Below are positions 34,071-46,691 of a stretch of DNA of 64,000 nucleotides, piece by piece (position 1 is the first letter of the stretch; each line of letters opens with the position of its first letter). The position numbers and the translations under genes were made by a program. The notes under the pieces are model-generated. The model worked only from the letters and a program-made list of their open reading frames with translations, did not search any database and was not told where the DNA came from. The DNA comes from Areca catechu (taxonomy: Eukaryota; Streptophyta; Magnoliopsida; Arecales; Arecaceae), in assembly GCA_021397845.1 (NCBI GenBank), contig CM038053.1, forward strand, positions 82,335,157 through 82,399,156. The letters run 5' to 3'.

Positions 34071-34990
34071 GGGTTCAGGGAGATGGTGGATGAGATGGGA
34101 CTCCTGATCTAATGCTCAAGCAGGACTCGATCAAACTGACTATAGCTGACTAGACCTAGAGTCCAAAACTACATACTCAATCAGGGTGGCAAACTAGCCT
34201 ATAGTAACCCTGTACTCAGCCAGATAGGTGTAAGGGGAGTGTTAGGTCCCTGATTACCAATCCTAGACACCAATTAGAGATTGGCCAGGTAGGCAGACTA
34301 GCACACAAGCCCTTCGGGATTAAATCCCTAAACCACCATTCTAGACACCGAGCACAAAGCACACACAGGTTAGCTTGACACAATGATCTGACACTTAGCC
34401 CGGACCCGACCAGTTGGTGTCCCTAGCCCACTAGGGCAAATTAAGTCTAGTTAATTTTAGGTTAAGTCCTGGGACCGAATGCAAGGGGTATGGTTTCGGG
34501 CTAAGGAGAGGTGATCAAATCCTCGCCCCATCCAACATAGCAGGAGTGCCCTTAAACGTAGATTATGCAATGATGACAGGCAAATGATGCAAATTAGGGT
34601 TAGATGTTTTGTTAGCTTTTAGAGAATATGTAATTTTTTTTTTATATATTTTGATATTTTTTTTAATATAAGAAAACTTGAAAATTATGGCCCAATATGC
34701 AGGAAATATACTAAAATTAAAAGATATGCAAAAAATGCTAAACAAAATCCTAAAACTTCCAAACTTGTCTTGCTGAAAAAAAATAGAGCCAAAAATTTGT
34801 AGGCTGTATTTCGGCGTGCAAAAAATTCACAGAACAAAATAAAATCTAAAGAAATTTCAAGAATTACTGTGAATTATGACGAATCCACAAAAATAGATTT
34901 CAGGATTTTTGGAGTTTTGATAAGAGAGAAATAATTTAAATAACAGAGTATATATAGACTGAAAAATTGAAGAAAACAAGCCCTAATCTA
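34071..34990 (-). other. Untranslated leader of C
   Basis: About 900 bases between primer site and ORF, with no credible gene. It contains the hairpin CCCTAG-TGGG-CTAGGG (minus strand, 34436-34421) in the same context as in B. An A/T-rich low-complexity stretch lies at 34630-34700. Confidence 0.7.
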
Positions 34991-35003
34991 AGCTCTGATA
35001 CCA
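34991..35003 (-). promoter_or_regulatory. Primer binding site of C (initiator tRNA-Met)
   Basis: On the minus strand TGGTATCAGAGCT follows the LTR end CTGCATCA after two bases. It is a perfect match to the tRNA-Met primer site used by B. Confidence 0.92.
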
Positions 35004-35005
35004 AA

Positions 35006-36473
35006 TGATGCAGGACTAATATGCATGCAATTCATTTTGTATATTTTATATGTGGTGTTAGGTGATTAATTCCTGAATTTCAGATCAAAATTAGTCATAG
35101 GGAATCTTATATGAATTTTTGAAGACAAGCATGCAGATTAGAACCTAGAAAAGTACTAAAGAAGGATTGCCGGGGCTGAGAAGCCTCGGTTAGGGCAAGT
35201 TCTCCTACAATATAAAGACTATAGGTAGAGGGGGTGTACCTGACAATGTTTGAAGTGCCTGGTGAAGATCGTAATGAAGGGATCTCTCATTCCTTGATGG
35301 ATGCGGCCTGGAAAACTGAGCCAAAGACCCGCGGATACTCAGCTTTCTGCTCGGTGGTCTGATTGAGGCTTGGCTGGAGTCGTTGGATTCGTAGGAACTC
35401 GGGGACCTGCAAATGACCTGTCAGGGGTTAGAAAACTCGGAGGAAATCAAGAAAACAAAGAAAAACAGCAAAGGAAAGAAAGTTTTGGAGGGGCTGGAAG
35501 GATGGTTGGCGGTAGGAAGATGATTGTAAACACCGGGAAGACTAACTCTCAAACCCCTTTATGCACACATCAGGGTAATCACACAAAGCAATAGAAGAAC
35601 TCAAGGTTTATTTCATATATCAAAATCTTCCTTCATACAAGAGGCTAGGGTTCTTTAAATAGACCCTTAATCTTGGGCTCCAAGTAAGGGCATATAAGTC
35701 TTTACATAAGAATCCTTTTCCCTCTCAAATCCTAGATAGAAAATAAAGAAACATTAGGTAGAAAAGTCCCTAAAAATTTTCTTGACTTGGCCAACACTCC
35801 AAGGATGCCTAGGGGGGCATGTTGGGCTTCTAAGAGCAGCAAGGGGCCGGCCCAAAGGGGCTCAGGCGCATGGGTTTGGGCCTCTGAAAGCTGGGGTGGC
35901 CTGGTAGCCAGGTAGCAGGAATATTCCGTGGTATCTTGCTTCTTAGGGGATTGGGCTTGGTGTGTGGGCTTGATTTCTTTGGGCTAGGATGTAGATGGAC
36001 CTCTAAAATCATGCATGCCTTGGTATATGAATATATTTTGGCATCTAGAAGGGAATCTGGGCATCTGGAGGGCATCTGGAAGGGAATTTGGGCATCTGCA
36101 AGGAATCAGGGTTTTCTGAATTTTCCTCCTGGGGTCTTCAAATCTTCAAGCTGGGTTGGACTTGGGCTATACTTCCATGTCTTCAATCTGGTTGGACTTT
36201 GTCTTCACTTGTATGATGTGGTCTTGAGTCTTCAATATGGTTGAATAGGACTCAAAAAAATAAAATTAGCTCGACATGACTGACTAAAACTGGACTGAAC
36301 TAGCTCAACATGAGCTGACTAGTACAGAACTGAAACTCAAAAGACTCAAATAACAACTAAAATGTACTCAGATGGGCTAAGCCCTTATTACAGATGGACT
36401 CATAAATTATTGATCAATTCATAGAGGGTTGAAAAGCCTCTGTCTTATTCTGGTGCCTCTAGTGTCTCCACCA
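35006..36473 (-). repeat. 5' LTR of chromovirus C
   Basis: It starts (minus) TGGTGGAGACACTAGAGGC and ends CCTGCATCA, 1468 bp. A TATTTAAAG box candidate lies near 35655 on the minus strand. It is bounded outside by the TSD ATTAA. Confidence 0.92.
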
Positions 36474-37487
36474 ATTAAGTTAGGGGTTAGTATCCCAAAT
36501 TTTGAGCCAAGAAACTAAGTAATTCTATAGAAAATTCAGAAGCAGATGCATGCAAAATTTAACCCTAAGTAGTAAAAGAGAAGGATTGCCAAGGCTAAGA
36601 AGCCCTGGTAAGGCTAGCTCTTCTGTAATACCTTTCTGATGAGTCTAGGGGGTGTACCTGGCAGGGATTTGAAGAGGAATCCTTGAAGAGATCGCTCGTC
36701 ACCCTCGGATGCACCCTAGAAAATCAAGCTGGTGACTCGACGGATCTGCGGCTTTCAACTCAATGACCCAAAAGCTTGTCGGTTAGAATCCTATATCATG
36801 AAAACTGAGGGACCTACGAATCACCTACCAAGGGTTAGAAACTAAAGAAGAAAAAGAGTAAATTGCTGAAAGAAGAAGTGAAAGAAGAAGATTAGAGGTG
36901 GGCAACCAAGAGGTTAAACAAGGCTGGCGGCTAAGGTTTGCTGGAAACTTAGAGTAGCACTAGGGATCACATAGATACCCTCCACATAGCAATCACACAA
37001 AAATCACACAAAAATTTAAGAATAACTCAAGAAATTTTCATTCATAATAAATTAACAAAATACATGAGAGGGGGGGCCTTTATATAGGCATACAAACTTG
37101 GGCTCCAAGTAAGGGTATACAGGTAAATCCCTAGGTATCCTTTTCCCTCTCAAACCTTAGCTATATTACATAGAAACCTCTCTCCCAAATAAACTCAAAA
37201 TTTCTCTTACTCTCCATGCTATGGTCGGCCAAGGGGTGGTGATCATAAGGGTGGCCGACCAAGGGAAGGTGATCGTAAGGGGGCACTGAAATTCATGATG
37301 GGCTAGGGCTTCGGGCGGCCTACTTCGGTGCTGGGCAGGCTTTAGGGTTTCTTTTGGTGTCTTGAGTCTTATCTTGATGAACTGGACTGGACTCGATATG
37401 AAACTTACAGGACTCAAAAAAAAAATGGCTCAACATCAGCTGACTCAACCAACTAACTCAAATGAACTTGACTCAACTGAACTTGAC

Positions 37488-37946
37488 TTAATTAAAGCTG
37501 CTCACTACTTTGAGACTCTACCTCTTTCGAATCCATATAATTTTCCACTTTAGACATGGGAATTCAAAATTTCCCTTCTATCGGCACCCCCAAAAAAGCA
37601 ATGTTCGCATTTGACCAGGCTTTTTGGATGTTCAATGATTAAACCTCATAGCGGCAATTTCGAGATGCCACCTTGTTTATAAACCCCCTATTTTAAATTC
37701 CATTTTAATCGTGCGGCAGGCACCCTCCAACAGAAACCTCATCTTTTTTGTCGTCGAGAAGTTCTCCCTCAGCGCCCTACTATTCAAAAATGAGAGAAAT
37801 TTATGAAAGCCCAGTGAGGCCTCAACCTTAGTTCTTTCCTAACCAGACTTGGGAAGATCAACTCAAAACGAAAGCAACTCGGTCTGCCCATCAGTTTCCA
37901 CCCTTCTCTGAATAAGATGGTTGAACAAGAACGAAGGGAGACTGAC
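37488..37946. other. Unexplained block inside 3' LTR of D
   Basis: The two LTRs of D align up to about 37487 and again from GACTGACCATATCC (about 37945). The intervening 460 bases have no counterpart in the 5' LTR (46470). The block contains TTTATAAACCCCC (about 37678) but no credible ORF, no clear terminal repeats and no obvious TSD. Its origin is unknown; limits are approximate. Confidence 0.65.
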
Positions 37947-38155
37947 CATATCCGAAACCCTAATGGTTTGGATGACTCTAAATATAGGACTCCAATATAG
38001 AAAGGCCCAAAACAAGACTCAGGGGCCAAAATACAGACTCAAGTGGGCTAAGCCCTTATTATAAAATTGGACTTAACTACTCAAAATATTACTCAGATAA
38101 CTACAAAGGGTTGAGAAGCCTCTGTCTTATTCTGGTGCCTCTGGTGTCCGCACCA

Positions 38156-39721
38156 ATTCTTCCGGGGTGGGAGGAACTCAACCCCATCGAGTAAGGGTCG
38201 CTCTAGCTCTAGTATCTCTTAAGAAAGTCCAGGTCGAGGTGCAGCAAGTCCTCTCGAGTAATCCATGAATCGTCAGATTCTGATCGACCTTGCCAATGGA
38301 CTAGGTAGCATTGATAGCTACGGCCCCAGGTCATGATAGCTTGATCGTCCAGGATATACTCGATCCGTTCACCTCTCTCAAGCCAATTTATAGGTGGACA
38401 CTCTGGATTAGGTTTGCTCTCAAATGATGGGATAGGTTTAAAGGCCTCACTATGAATCGCTGCTGGTTCACTATACTCAACCAAGTCCGTAATAGTGAAG
38501 GTAGGGCTAATGCCAAAAGCCAGGGGCAGATCTAGCACATATGCATTGGTTCCTACCTTCTCTATCACTTTAAAGGGTCCAGCTCCATGAGCATGAAGCT
38601 TTTTAATGATCCCGAGTGGAAACCGCTCAGGCCTAAGCCTAATGATGATAGAATCCCCTACATTAAATTTCTTGGCTCTCTTTCGAGAAATAGCCAGTTT
38701 CTTATATGTTTCATTACTTAGATTAATCTTTTGGCTAATGTCCTTATGCAAGGCTCTAATATGCTGTACATATGACTCTGTAGACTCTGAGACTCATGCA
38801 TGGATGGGTAAGGGAAACAGATCAATGGGGTGATTAGGCTTATACCCACGGACTATCTAAAAAGGACTCTTGCCCGTGGACCTATTCACTAAGCTATTGT
38901 AGTTGAACTCTGCTTGGGGCAATAATAAATTTCAATTTCTTGTGTGTTCACCTACCAGGCATCTAATGAGATTTCCTAGGCTATGGTTCACCAATTCGGT
39001 TTAGCCATCTATTTGGGTGTGGTAGGATGTAGAAAACTTGAGTTTGGTCCCTAACAGCTGCCAAAGGGTCTTCCAGAAATAACCGGTGAACCTAACATCC
39101 CTATCCGATATGATGGTCTTGGGTAGGCCATGGAGTTTAACAACATTGTCAAGGAAAATCTTGGCTACTATAGATGCATCGAAGGTTTGGGAACATGGGA
39201 TGAAGTGAGCCATCTTAGAGAACCTATCGACCACTACAAAGATGGAATTATGTCTCTTCTGGGACTTAGGTAATCCTAATACGAGGTCTATACTAAGATC
39301 CTATGAGATCCTATCAAGGGTAATCAGGCACCGACAAAGGGGTATAAAGACCAGTGTTTTGCTTCTACTGTTTCACAACAGCACAAGTTCTACACCTGGC
39401 TACTATATGGGCAACATGCCTTTTCAGTCCTGGCAAAAAAAACTGGTCGTCTATCACTAAGATGGTCTTATTCCTACCAAAGTGACCAGCTAGTCCTCCA
39501 GCATGTGTCTCCCAAATCAGGAATTCTCTAAGTGACATTCTGGGGATACAGAGCCTATTATCCTTTAACAGGTAGCCTTCCCAAATGTTATACTCACTAT
39601 GGGTACTGGAAGGACCTAGCCTAAGGATATGGTAAATGTCACTGAAATTAGGGCAAGCTTCATACTCATCCTTTAATCTATCGAACCCTATGACTTGGGT
39701 GCTGACTGAGCTCAAAAGCAA
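38156..39721 (-). pseudogene. Integrase and chromodomain of D
   Basis: From 39721 down: the RNase H-integrase linker, the zinc domain with intact His (ETHAGGLAGHFGRNKT) and ARCRTCAVVKQ. The core at 39234-39001 has MVDRFSKMAHFIPCSQTFDA and SDRDVRFTGYFWKTLW. The tail and chromodomain are at 38751-38209 (YQCYLVHWQGRSESDDSW). Where A and F have a stop after DHFF, D reads FFLPGLKR. Stops and frameshifts separate the pieces. Confidence 0.88.
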
Positions 39722-42400
39722 AGACCTACGGCTAAGGGCATCTACTACCTTGTTCTCTATCTTGGCATGGTATTTTAGGACAAAGGTGAAAGCCTAGATG
39801 TACTCAACCTATTTACCATGCCTTGGGTTGTGCTTCTTTTAGGAGTTCAGGAATCAGAGTGCCTCATGGTCAGAATATAAGACAAACTCCTGTAGTAGTA
39901 AATAATGTCTCCAATATCTGAGAGCCTAGACTATCGCATAGAATTCCTTGTCATAGGTAGAGTACTTAAGTTTAGCCTCAATCAGCTTCTCACTAAAAAA
40001 GGATATTGGGTGATTTTCTTGACTCAATACCCCACCTATTCCTACTCTCGATGCATCGCAAATGACCTCAAACACCTTCAAGAAGTTTGGTAATCTAAGG
40101 TGTTGCCCAGGTGGCTTTACCCAAAAGGGGGGTGAATTGGGAATTACAAAATTTTGCAAGTATGTGCACAAGTAATTGCTTTTAGTGGTTGAGTACTGTG
40201 TTAATCAGAGAATAAATGTAGAAGTAGAAAAGTAAATCAAACACAACACAAATAAGGCAAGTTTATAGTGGTTCGGAGCAACCCAGCTCCTACGTCCACT
40301 ACCCAAGTTAACCACTTGGGATTTCCACTATATCCCCCAAACCGGAATACAGTCGGATTGCTTTACAGGCTCACAATCCCAACCTCTACACTTTGGTTTT
40401 TAAACCGGGCTCACCAAAGAAACCCAAACTAGGTTTTCACAGGCTCACCTAGAACTTCTACACTTTGGTTTTGAAAAGGTTCACCAAAGAAACCTATTTG
40501 GTTTTTACAACCGGGCTCACCAATAACCCAAATATTCTAAGAGTAGAATAAAAAAGCAACTATAATGACAAATTCAGTTGTTTGGTGGTTGCCAATGCAG
40601 CTCGAGTGAAGCTCAATTGAATGCTCTTCAATGCACTTCAATGGCTTCCTTGCTTTCCTCAAAAGGTGCTTCAAGCTTCTGGTAAGAGTTGGTGAAGGCT
40701 TGAAGGCTGACTTCAAAGCTCAAGTGCTCTCTCTTCTTACTTCAATAAATATTCAATAACTATCCATTAACTCATTTTTTTCTTCAAGGATGTTCTCATA
40801 CCTCATTTATAGAGACTTCAACTGCCTTCCCTTGATTTTGAACGTTGTAAACCGTTGGTAGGTGACAGGTTATCGTTGGAGCACTTTTGGAATTCAAAAA
40901 TAGAAAATTGGAACTAGCCGTTGGAGGTGACCCCGTCATTCCAGTCAGCTCGGACAATCTTCGAGTCGGCTCGGATCAAGTTCGGGTCGGCTGGGTTGAA
41001 CACCAGTCGGCTGGGTTCCACAGTTAAGAAAATGGTTCACTCTAGACGAGTCGGCTAGGCTGAAATCCAGTCGGCTCGGATCCTTGAGATTCTTAGAACA
41101 TTCTCAACCATGTTCTGGACGAATCGGCTGGGCCTTGGTGCCAGAGAACTTCTTTCCTATGCCAGTGCCAGAGTCTACTGGTTTCTCCATCCAGTCGGCT
41201 CGAGAGTGGTTCTTCAGCTAGATTAAATTCAATTCTCCAGAACTCTTGTGCCAAGCTTTGAAGACTTCTTCAAGGTCTTCTTACAATAAAATCAAGAAAA
41301 ATTGAAGCTTGAAAACTACCAGAAGTAACCCTTTATCTTTGATTTAAGTAGAAAATATTTTGTTGGGTTCTTCTTTACAAGATTCTAAGCACTTTACAAC
41401 TCAACACAAAGCAATAAAGATTGTAGGATTCAGAAAGTATGTCAATGTAGTTGTCCTATAAAAGCTTGTCAACCATTTGAAGAGTTGTTAGATAACCAAA
41501 TGTATGCTCCAGTATTTTGTTATCATCAAAATCACTTTAGGGGTCAACATAAGGGTAGGTGCGTGGGTCATCTTATCCTTAATTTTTAGGAAGGCCTTAT
41601 CAACTGCTTTGGTCCATTCAAATGTGCCCTTCCTAATGCAGTCTGTTATGGGTACGACAATAGTGCTAAAACCCCTAATGAATCTCCTGTAAAAGGTTAC
41701 TAGGCCATGGAAACTATGTACATCATGGATACTAGAGGGTACAGGCCACTCGATAATAGCCCTAACCTTTTCAGGATCTGCAGAAACTCAATCTGAGGTG
41801 ACAAAATAACCTAGGAAGATAACCCTATGTGTCTGAACTCACACTTCTTGAGATTGGCATAGAGGCTATTCTCCCTAAGGGTCTAGCATACTAACTTGAG
41901 ATGACTAAGGTGGTCCTTTCTAGTCCTGTTATAGATCAGTATGTCATCGAAATAAATCATAACAAATTTTCCAGTGTTTTCCTTCAGGACTTGGGTCATG
42001 ATCCTTATGAATGTACATGGTGCATTCAAAAGTCTAAAAGGCATCACAACCCACTCAAATAAGCAATCCTTAGTTCCGAAGGAGGTCTTCCACTCATCCC
42101 CAGGTCTAATCCTAACTTGATGATAACCACTCTTAAGTTCTATCTTTGAGAAAATTGTAGCACCGACCATCATATCTAGCATATCATCCAATCGAGGGAT
42201 GGGAAACCTATACTTTACTGTAATCTTGTTGATGGCTCTACTGTCTATGCACATCCTCCAGGTACCATCTTTCTTAGGGGTCAGTAGAGCAGGAACTGCA
42301 TATAGACTTAAGCTCTCCTTAATGAAACCTTTCCTAAGCAATTCTCCTACTTTTTTCTGTAACTCTAGATGCTCAATGGGGTTTAATCTATAGTGAGGAA
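39722..42400 (-). pseudogene. RT and RNase H of D, split by a solo LTR
   Basis: RT at 42341-41883 includes GTWRMCIDSRAINKI and MIYFDDILIYNR. After a degraded stretch (41882-41550) the SIRE solo LTR interrupts. RNase H resumes at 40101 (ICDASRVGIGGVLSQENHP) and is degraded below 39926. The RT Asp pair is retained, but the frame is broken several times. Confidence 0.87.
40102..41549 (-). repeat. Solo SIRE/Maximus-type LTR in element D
   Basis: On the minus strand it starts TGTTGACCCCTAAAGTGATT and ends CCACCTGGGCAACA; 1448 bp. It is flanked by a perfect TSD TAAGG (40097-40101 and 41550-41554). No internal sequence remains, so it is the product of LTR-LTR recombination. AGTCGGCT motifs recur at about 40935-41215. 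Confidence 0.93.
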
Positions 42401-44371
42401 GGTTTGGTAAGGTGGCTCCTAGGAACAGATATATGGTATGCTAGATGTCTCTAAGGGGTGGTAATTGATCAGGAAAGACATCCTCAAATTTCTTTAGAGC
42501 CTCAACTACCTCTAAAGGGTGTTCCGTTTGGGTTAGCTCATGAGTTTCTTTGGTGGTCAAGATCTAAATAGGGTTACCCTCAGTAATCTCCTTCTCTAAT
42601 TCCTAAGTCTTAATCAGATTAACTCCTGGTTTCTTCTCCTTAAGGCTTCTAGAACTTCTCTTGACCGGGTCTCTAGGTTGAGTCGGATGGATCACAAACT
42701 TCTCCCAATGGTGGCTAAAGGCATAGATGTTGGTTCGACCAAATAGGATTGCATCATGATCATAAAGCCATGGTCGACCTAGAATGATACTACTAATTTC
42801 CATGGGAAGGACATCATACCAAATCTTCTCCTCATATGATTACAGTTTAATCAAGATTTGGCACCTAGACTTGACTGAGATGGAGGTGGAATCTACCCAT
42901 AAGACCTTATAGGGGCTAGGATGGGGAACTTTGGTCAATCCTAAAGTTTTGACGATACAGGCAGAGATAGCATTGACACAACTCCAACTATCTATTATGA
43001 TCTTGAACACCTTACCTCTTATATTGATAAAGGTTTGTAGGATGTTAGTCTTACGCCAATCTTCCTTAGGTTGGGTTTGGGTCAAGATGCACCTAAGCAC
43101 TCCTAATAGATCTTCAGACTCAGGAACCTCCTCCTCTCCAACATACTCATCTAGCAATTGGTCCTCAGCTTTGTAGACTTCTCCCTCAAGCTCAACTATG
43201 GGTTCAAGGTCATTTTCATCTAGCTCACCTAGGTATAGGGGACTAACTGCGCATTGGCTAGCAAAATGTCCTGGTTTGCAACATCTAAAGCACACCCTTG
43301 AGGTATTCGGACCTCTACAGACTTTCCTCTATCTTTTCTGTAGGCCATAGGGGTACTGGGTTGAGGTCGACTCGGGTCGGGGTGGCTTGGACTGGGTATG
43401 CTCAGGCTAGGTTGGCTCAGTCCGGATCGACTCGAGTAGCCTTGGCTAGATCCTAGGTACTGACAAGGAATTATTGTGGGCTCAGGTATACGATAGATGG
43501 TCCCTCTCTAGAAACATTCATAATCCCTAGCAATTTGGTAGGCCTGCTCTAGGTCACCAACCTCTCTCAAGTAAATCTCCCTCTTAAGTCATCCCTAAGG
43601 CTAGCTCTTAACCTAGATAGGATAACTGACTTGGTTTCATCTATGTTGCATCGCATGGCATTCTCATCAAATTTCATGATGTAATCATCCACACTCTTGC
43701 TACCCTGACTCAATCTTTGCACTCATCCAATAACCTCAGGTGGTATGATTCTAGGAGGTATTTTGATCTAAGCCTAGCTTTCATGGCCCTCCAGGTAACT
43801 ATAGGATCACGTCCTGCTTGCCTAAGTGTTCTCTCAATAGTGGCTCAATGTAACCTGGCCTGGCAAATTAACTTAAGCTTGGCAAACCTAAACTTGCACT
43901 CCTCTATCATATCGTACCACTCGAAATACTGGTCTATTTCCCCTTCCCAATCCATATAAACCTTGGATCAAGATAGCCATCGAAAGTGGGTGCTTTAATT
44001 TTAATGCTCCTGAAGGCTCTCTCTTCCTGGTCCATGATATCCTGATTAGGTCTCCTTGGGTGAACCTTTGGGACTGGGTCATGACATGGGGCTCTCCTAG
44101 GTTCAGCCTAGAAGTAGGATTCAGGGTTAGGGGTTCTTCTAGGATGGGGTGGTGACTCAAGGTCTGGCTCTGTGTGAGGCCCATGTGCCTCCCCTAAGGT
44201 TCCTAGCTATCCTTATAGGTGGGTAATCCAATGGTTCATTTGGGTATTGGCCCGGGTCAATTGATCAAACTTGTGATCCATTTGGTCATACTTCTGGTTC
44301 ATCTGGGCAAATGATTGGGCCATCTGATCAGTAAGGGCTCTAATTTGGGCTTTAAGATTATCAATGGGTTC
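42401..44371 (-). pseudogene. Gag and protease of D
   Basis: From about 44371 down: a coiled-coil N-terminus (DQMAQSFAQMNQKYDQMD), a Pro/Arg linker and capsid (APTFDGYLDPR near 43990, then degraded to 43300). One zinc knuckle, CFRCCKPGHFASQC, lies at about 43292-43251. The protease (about 43050-42600) carries IIIDSWSCVNAIS, Trp replacing the catalytic-loop Gly (codon 42986-42984), and SSIILGRPWLYDHDAI. Multiple stops interrupt it. Confidence 0.85.
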
Positions 44372-45280
44372 GGCCGACTATGGGTGTGGTGGATGATATG
44401 AGACTCCTAATCTGGTTCACATGCAAGACTCAAAGATGAATCGACTATGACTTTCTAGACCTATAGCCCAAAAAGAATGGGTCAACTCAACTTACACTCA
44501 ATTCAGCCCCTAGTCCTTCCACTGGCCAGGTGAGAGGTGGGATGGTGGGAGGCCCCCCTGCTTTTGCGGGACCAAATTAAGGAATCACTGATCTTATTAG
44601 GGCATTTACCTTGGACCTCTAGCCTAGACACCAGCTTCCAGTAATAGGAGATGTATTAGGTGCACTAGTCTTCCCACAAATGTTGGACCCGACCTGTGGG
44701 TGTCCCTAGCTCACTAGAGCAAATTAGGTCTAATTAATTTTAATTAGGCTGGGATCGAATGCAAGGGTTGCGGTTTTGGGCTAAGGAGAGGTGATCAAAT
44801 CCTCCCCCCATCTGGCATAGTAGAATTGCCCTTAGTGTGCTTATGCACATAATGGCACACATATGAAGATCCAATTAGGGTTTCCAAGTTTTTTTTTGTG
44901 TATATTTTTTTAATTTTTTAATTTTTTTCTATTTTTTGCAGAGATATAATTTGCAGAAAAATATCTAATATGCAGAAAATATGCAAAAAAATGAAAATAT
45001 GCCAAGTTTATGCAAAAAAAATCCTAAACATGCTGAAACTAAAATTGTTGAAAATTTAGTGCAGAACAGTTCTTAGGCAATAAATCAGATGTTCAGATGA
45101 CTTAAAATCTGAATTAAATTATGATAAAGTTTTGATAAATACTATAAATCATGAGGAATCTAGAAAAGTAAGAATCAAAAACTTTTGATCTACTTATATG
45201 CAGAAATAGAAAAAATAACTGACCATATGCAGGAATTATGGGATGTAGAAACTAGCCCTAAAACATACTCTGATACAAAA
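44372..45280 (-). other. Leader and primer site region of D
   Basis: About 900 bases without a gene. The hairpin is kept as CTCTAG-TGAG-CTAGGG (minus strand, 44719-44704) with one G-U pair. The primer site next to the LTR is decayed (minus-strand TTTTGTATCAGAGT, about 45267-45280). A/T-rich stretches lie at 44890-45010. Confidence 0.65.
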
Positions 45281-46686
45281 TGATGTGAGACTAATTATGC
45301 ATGAAAACTATTTTTATTTTGTTATGCATTAAGTTAGGGGCTTGCATCTAGAATTTTGAGCCAAGAAACTAAGTAATTCTATAAAAAATTCAAAAGTAGA
45401 TGTACGCAAAAATTAACCCTGAGCAGCGAAAGAGAAAGATCGCCAAGGCTAAGAAGCCCTGGTAAGGCTAGCTCTTTTGCGTACTGATGAGTCTAGGGGG
45501 TGTACCTGGTAAGGATTTGAAGATGAATCCTCGAAGAGATTGCTTGTCGCTCCAGGATGCGGCCTGAAAAATCAAGTTGGTGACCCGGCAGAATCACAGC
45601 TTTCAACCCGGTGACTCGAAAGCTTGCCGGTTGGAATCCTGGATTCATGAAGACCGAGGGACTTGCAAATCACCTACCAAGGGTTAGAAAACAAAAAAGA
45701 AAGAAAGTAGATCACCAAAAGAAGAAGGGAAAGAAGAATATTAGAGGTGGTCGGCCAAGAGGTTAAAGAAGGCTGACGGCTAGGGTTTGCTAGAAACTTG
45801 GAGTAGCACTAGGGATCACATATATACCCTCCACATAGCAAACACATAGAAATCACACAAAAGTTTAAGAATAACTCAAGAAATTTTCATTCGTAATAAA
45901 TCAGCAGAATACATGAGGGGGTGCGCCTTTATATAGGCATACAAACTTGGGCTCCAAGTAAGGGTATATAGGTAAATCCCTAGGTATCCTTTTCCCTCTC
46001 AAACCCTGGCTAGAATACATGGAAATCTCTCTCCCAAATAAACTCAAAATCCCTCTCACTCTTCTTGCTATGGTCGGCCAAGGGGTGGTGATCATAAGGG
46101 TGGCCGACCAAGGGAAGGTGACCATAAGTGGGCACTGAAATTCATGATGTGGCAGGGCTTCGGGCGGCCCACTTTAGTGTTGGGGAGGGTTTAGGGTTTC
46201 TTCTGATGTCCATCCTCCTAGCAGGCTGATGTTGTAATGATCTCCAAGGTCCTTCTCATGCAATCCATGATGGTACAGGCAAGTGTGACTGGGACTCCTT
46301 GAAGTTATCAATTTGTCATTCTGTCTGGGGTTCATCAATGTCTTGAGTCTTCTCTTGATGAACTGGACTAAACTCGATATAAAACTTACAAGACTCAAAA
46401 TAATAAATGGCTCAACATGAGTTGACTCAACCAACTAACTCAAGTGAACTTGACTCAACTTAACTCAATTGAACTGACCATATCCAAAATTCTAATGGTA
46501 TGGATGACTCTAAATATAGGACTCAAATATAGAAAGGCCCAAAACAGGACTCAAGAGCCAAAATACAGACTCAAGTGGGTTAAGCCCTATTATAAAATTG
46601 GACTCAACTACTCAAAACATTACTTAGATAACCACAGGGGGTTGAAAATCCTCTGTCTTATTCGGGTACCTCTGGTATCTGCACCA
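45281..46686 (-). repeat. 5' LTR of chromovirus D
   Basis: On the minus strand it starts TGGTGCAGATACCAGAGG and ends TCTCACATCA; 1406 bp, next to the TSD ATAAG. TATATAAAGG lies at 45926-45935 (minus). It carries about 130 bp (46207-46336) not present in the 3' copy. Confidence 0.9.
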
Positions 46687-46691
46687 ATAAG

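Larger units (their letters stand above)
30223..36473 (-). mobile_element. Chromovirus C, complete, non-autonomous
   Basis: LTRs at 30223-31671 (3') and 35006-36473 (5') are flanked by a perfect TSD ATTAA (30218-30222 and 36474-36478). The 3.3-kb internal region contains a primer site, a leader, one long gag-like/dead-integrase ORF and a chromodomain remnant. There is no protease, RT or RNase H, as in B. It sits within the 3' LTR of D. Confidence 0.93.
30171..38155 (-). repeat. 3' LTR of D, split by element C
   Basis: The segments are 30171-30222 and 36479-38155. The outer end reads TGATGCATGACTAATTATGC; the inner end is TCTGGTGTCCGCACCA. A minus-strand TATATAAAGG lies at 37077-37086. Compared with the 5' copy it holds an extra block of about 460 bp (37488-37946) and lacks about 130 bp present in the 5' LTR near 46207-46336. 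Confidence 0.9.
30171..46686 (-). mobile_element. Chromovirus D, autonomous type but degraded, carrying C and a solo LTR
   Basis: Read on the minus strand: 5' LTR (46686-45281), leader, gag-pol (about 44371-38156), 3' LTR (38155-36479 plus 30222-30171). A perfect TSD ATAAG flanks it (30166-30170 and 46687-46691). Chromovirus C lies in its 3' LTR and a SIRE solo LTR (40102-41549) in its RNase H/RT region. The LTR termini TGGTGC...CATCA and the coding domains show it belongs to the same group as A, B and F, though the LTR body is different. Confidence 0.92.

Noticed and set aside
34630..34700. Origin-like A/T-rich tract
   Set aside because: Simple T/A low complexity in a retrotransposon leader; similar tracts occur near 44890 and 61050.
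37784..38029. Minus-strand ORF in the 3' LTR of D
   Set aside because: It spans the junction between the unexplained block and LTR sequence and has no homology.
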